From: SMWD01 sp002729875
GTDB lineage: Bacteria; Pseudomonadota; Gammaproteobacteria; Steroidobacterales; GCA-2729495
Reading direction: 5' to 3'
Length of the DNA stretch: 64,000 bases
NCBI GenBank assembly: GCA_036010905.1
Contig: DASCMH010000005.1
Coordinates: forward strand, 1 to 64,000
Position numbers and translations under genes: made by a program. The notes beneath the pieces are model-generated. The model saw only the letters and a program-made list of their open reading frames with translations. It did no database searches and was not told the DNA's origin. Each line of letters begins with the position of its first letter. Within the stretch, counting starts at the first letter, position 1. Positions 63,829-64,000 of the stretch are shown piece after piece.

Positions 63829-64000
63829 TTTTTTCTCCCAAGACCCTGCTTAGAGGGTCATTTATGCCAACAGGTAGTCGACCTGCAAACCTGCTAATGT
63901 GCATTCAAACCAGAATCGTGATTACACAACTCACCCTTACATACTGGATAATCAAAATACTAGCTACGCCTCGAAAGACACCCAATTCGTACTTCTACTT

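Overview
This window is about 64 kb of chromosome from a gammaproteobacterium, probably marine or otherwise environmental. The evidence is gene order. The ychF-pth-rplY-prs-tRNA-Gln-lolB-TPR/prfA-prmC-moeB block, the mreBCD-mrdA-rodA-mltB-rlpA-dacA-ybeD-lipB block and the lptD-surA-pdxA-rsmA-apaG-apaH block all follow the order known from Pseudomonas-like Gammaproteobacteria. I do not assign a genus. Most of the window is moderately GC-rich; two stretches (about 14.8-16.9 kb and 25.5-25.7 kb) are clearly AT-rich.

Layout. 1-0.5 kb: the end of a tyrosine integrase that runs into the 3' end of a tRNA-Met gene, so the right edge of an integrated element lies at the window's left end. 0.5-11.4 kb: a translation and housekeeping block (ychF, pth, rplY, prs, tRNA-Gln, lolB, TPR lipoprotein, prfA). 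It is interrupted by a MesD-type methionine synthase, a TraB-family protein, a small secreted protein and a potassium-channel-like protein. Neither ispE nor hemA is at its usual place. 11.4-25.5 kb: a region rich in sulphur amino-acid and one-carbon genes (cysteine synthase family, transsulfuration enzyme, metH, metF and an ArsR-methyltransferase regulator with a perfect palindromic operator). It also holds a DUF4198/HupE metal pair, prmC, moeB and an AT-rich three-gene cassette: cytochrome c fused to a Cox11-like domain, a second Cox11-like protein, and a periplasmic thioredoxin. 25.7-28.5 kb: a membrane protein and a twelve-repeat beta-propeller surface protein. 28.6-31.8 kb: gatCAB. 31.9-42.4 kb: a long cell-shape and peptidoglycan operon. 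42.5-51.7 kb: murU, outer-membrane biogenesis, cofactor and rRNA-modification genes, thyA and lgt. 51.8-63.8 kb: an accessory oxidative-metabolism region with a thioredoxin-domain DUF255 protein, a Tat-exported flavin amine oxidase, a Tat-exported amidohydrolase, cytochrome c, a PQQ dehydrogenase, a decayed LysR regulator, a small cysteine-rich secreted protein, a phosphate transporter with its DUF47 partner, and a Rieske oxygenase.

How the genes work together. SahR-metF-metH form one operon that supplies methyl-THF and methylates homocysteine with B12; MesD is a second methionine synthase. The mreB-to-lipB genes build and remodel the wall of a rod-shaped cell. The amidohydrolase, cytochrome c and PQQ dehydrogenase look like a periplasmic oxidation module that passes electrons to cytochrome c. 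The strongest candidates for something undescribed are the AT-rich cytochrome/Cox11-like cassette, the periplasmic PQQ/amidohydrolase module with its decayed regulator, and a perfect 30-bp inverted repeat between apaH and thyA.
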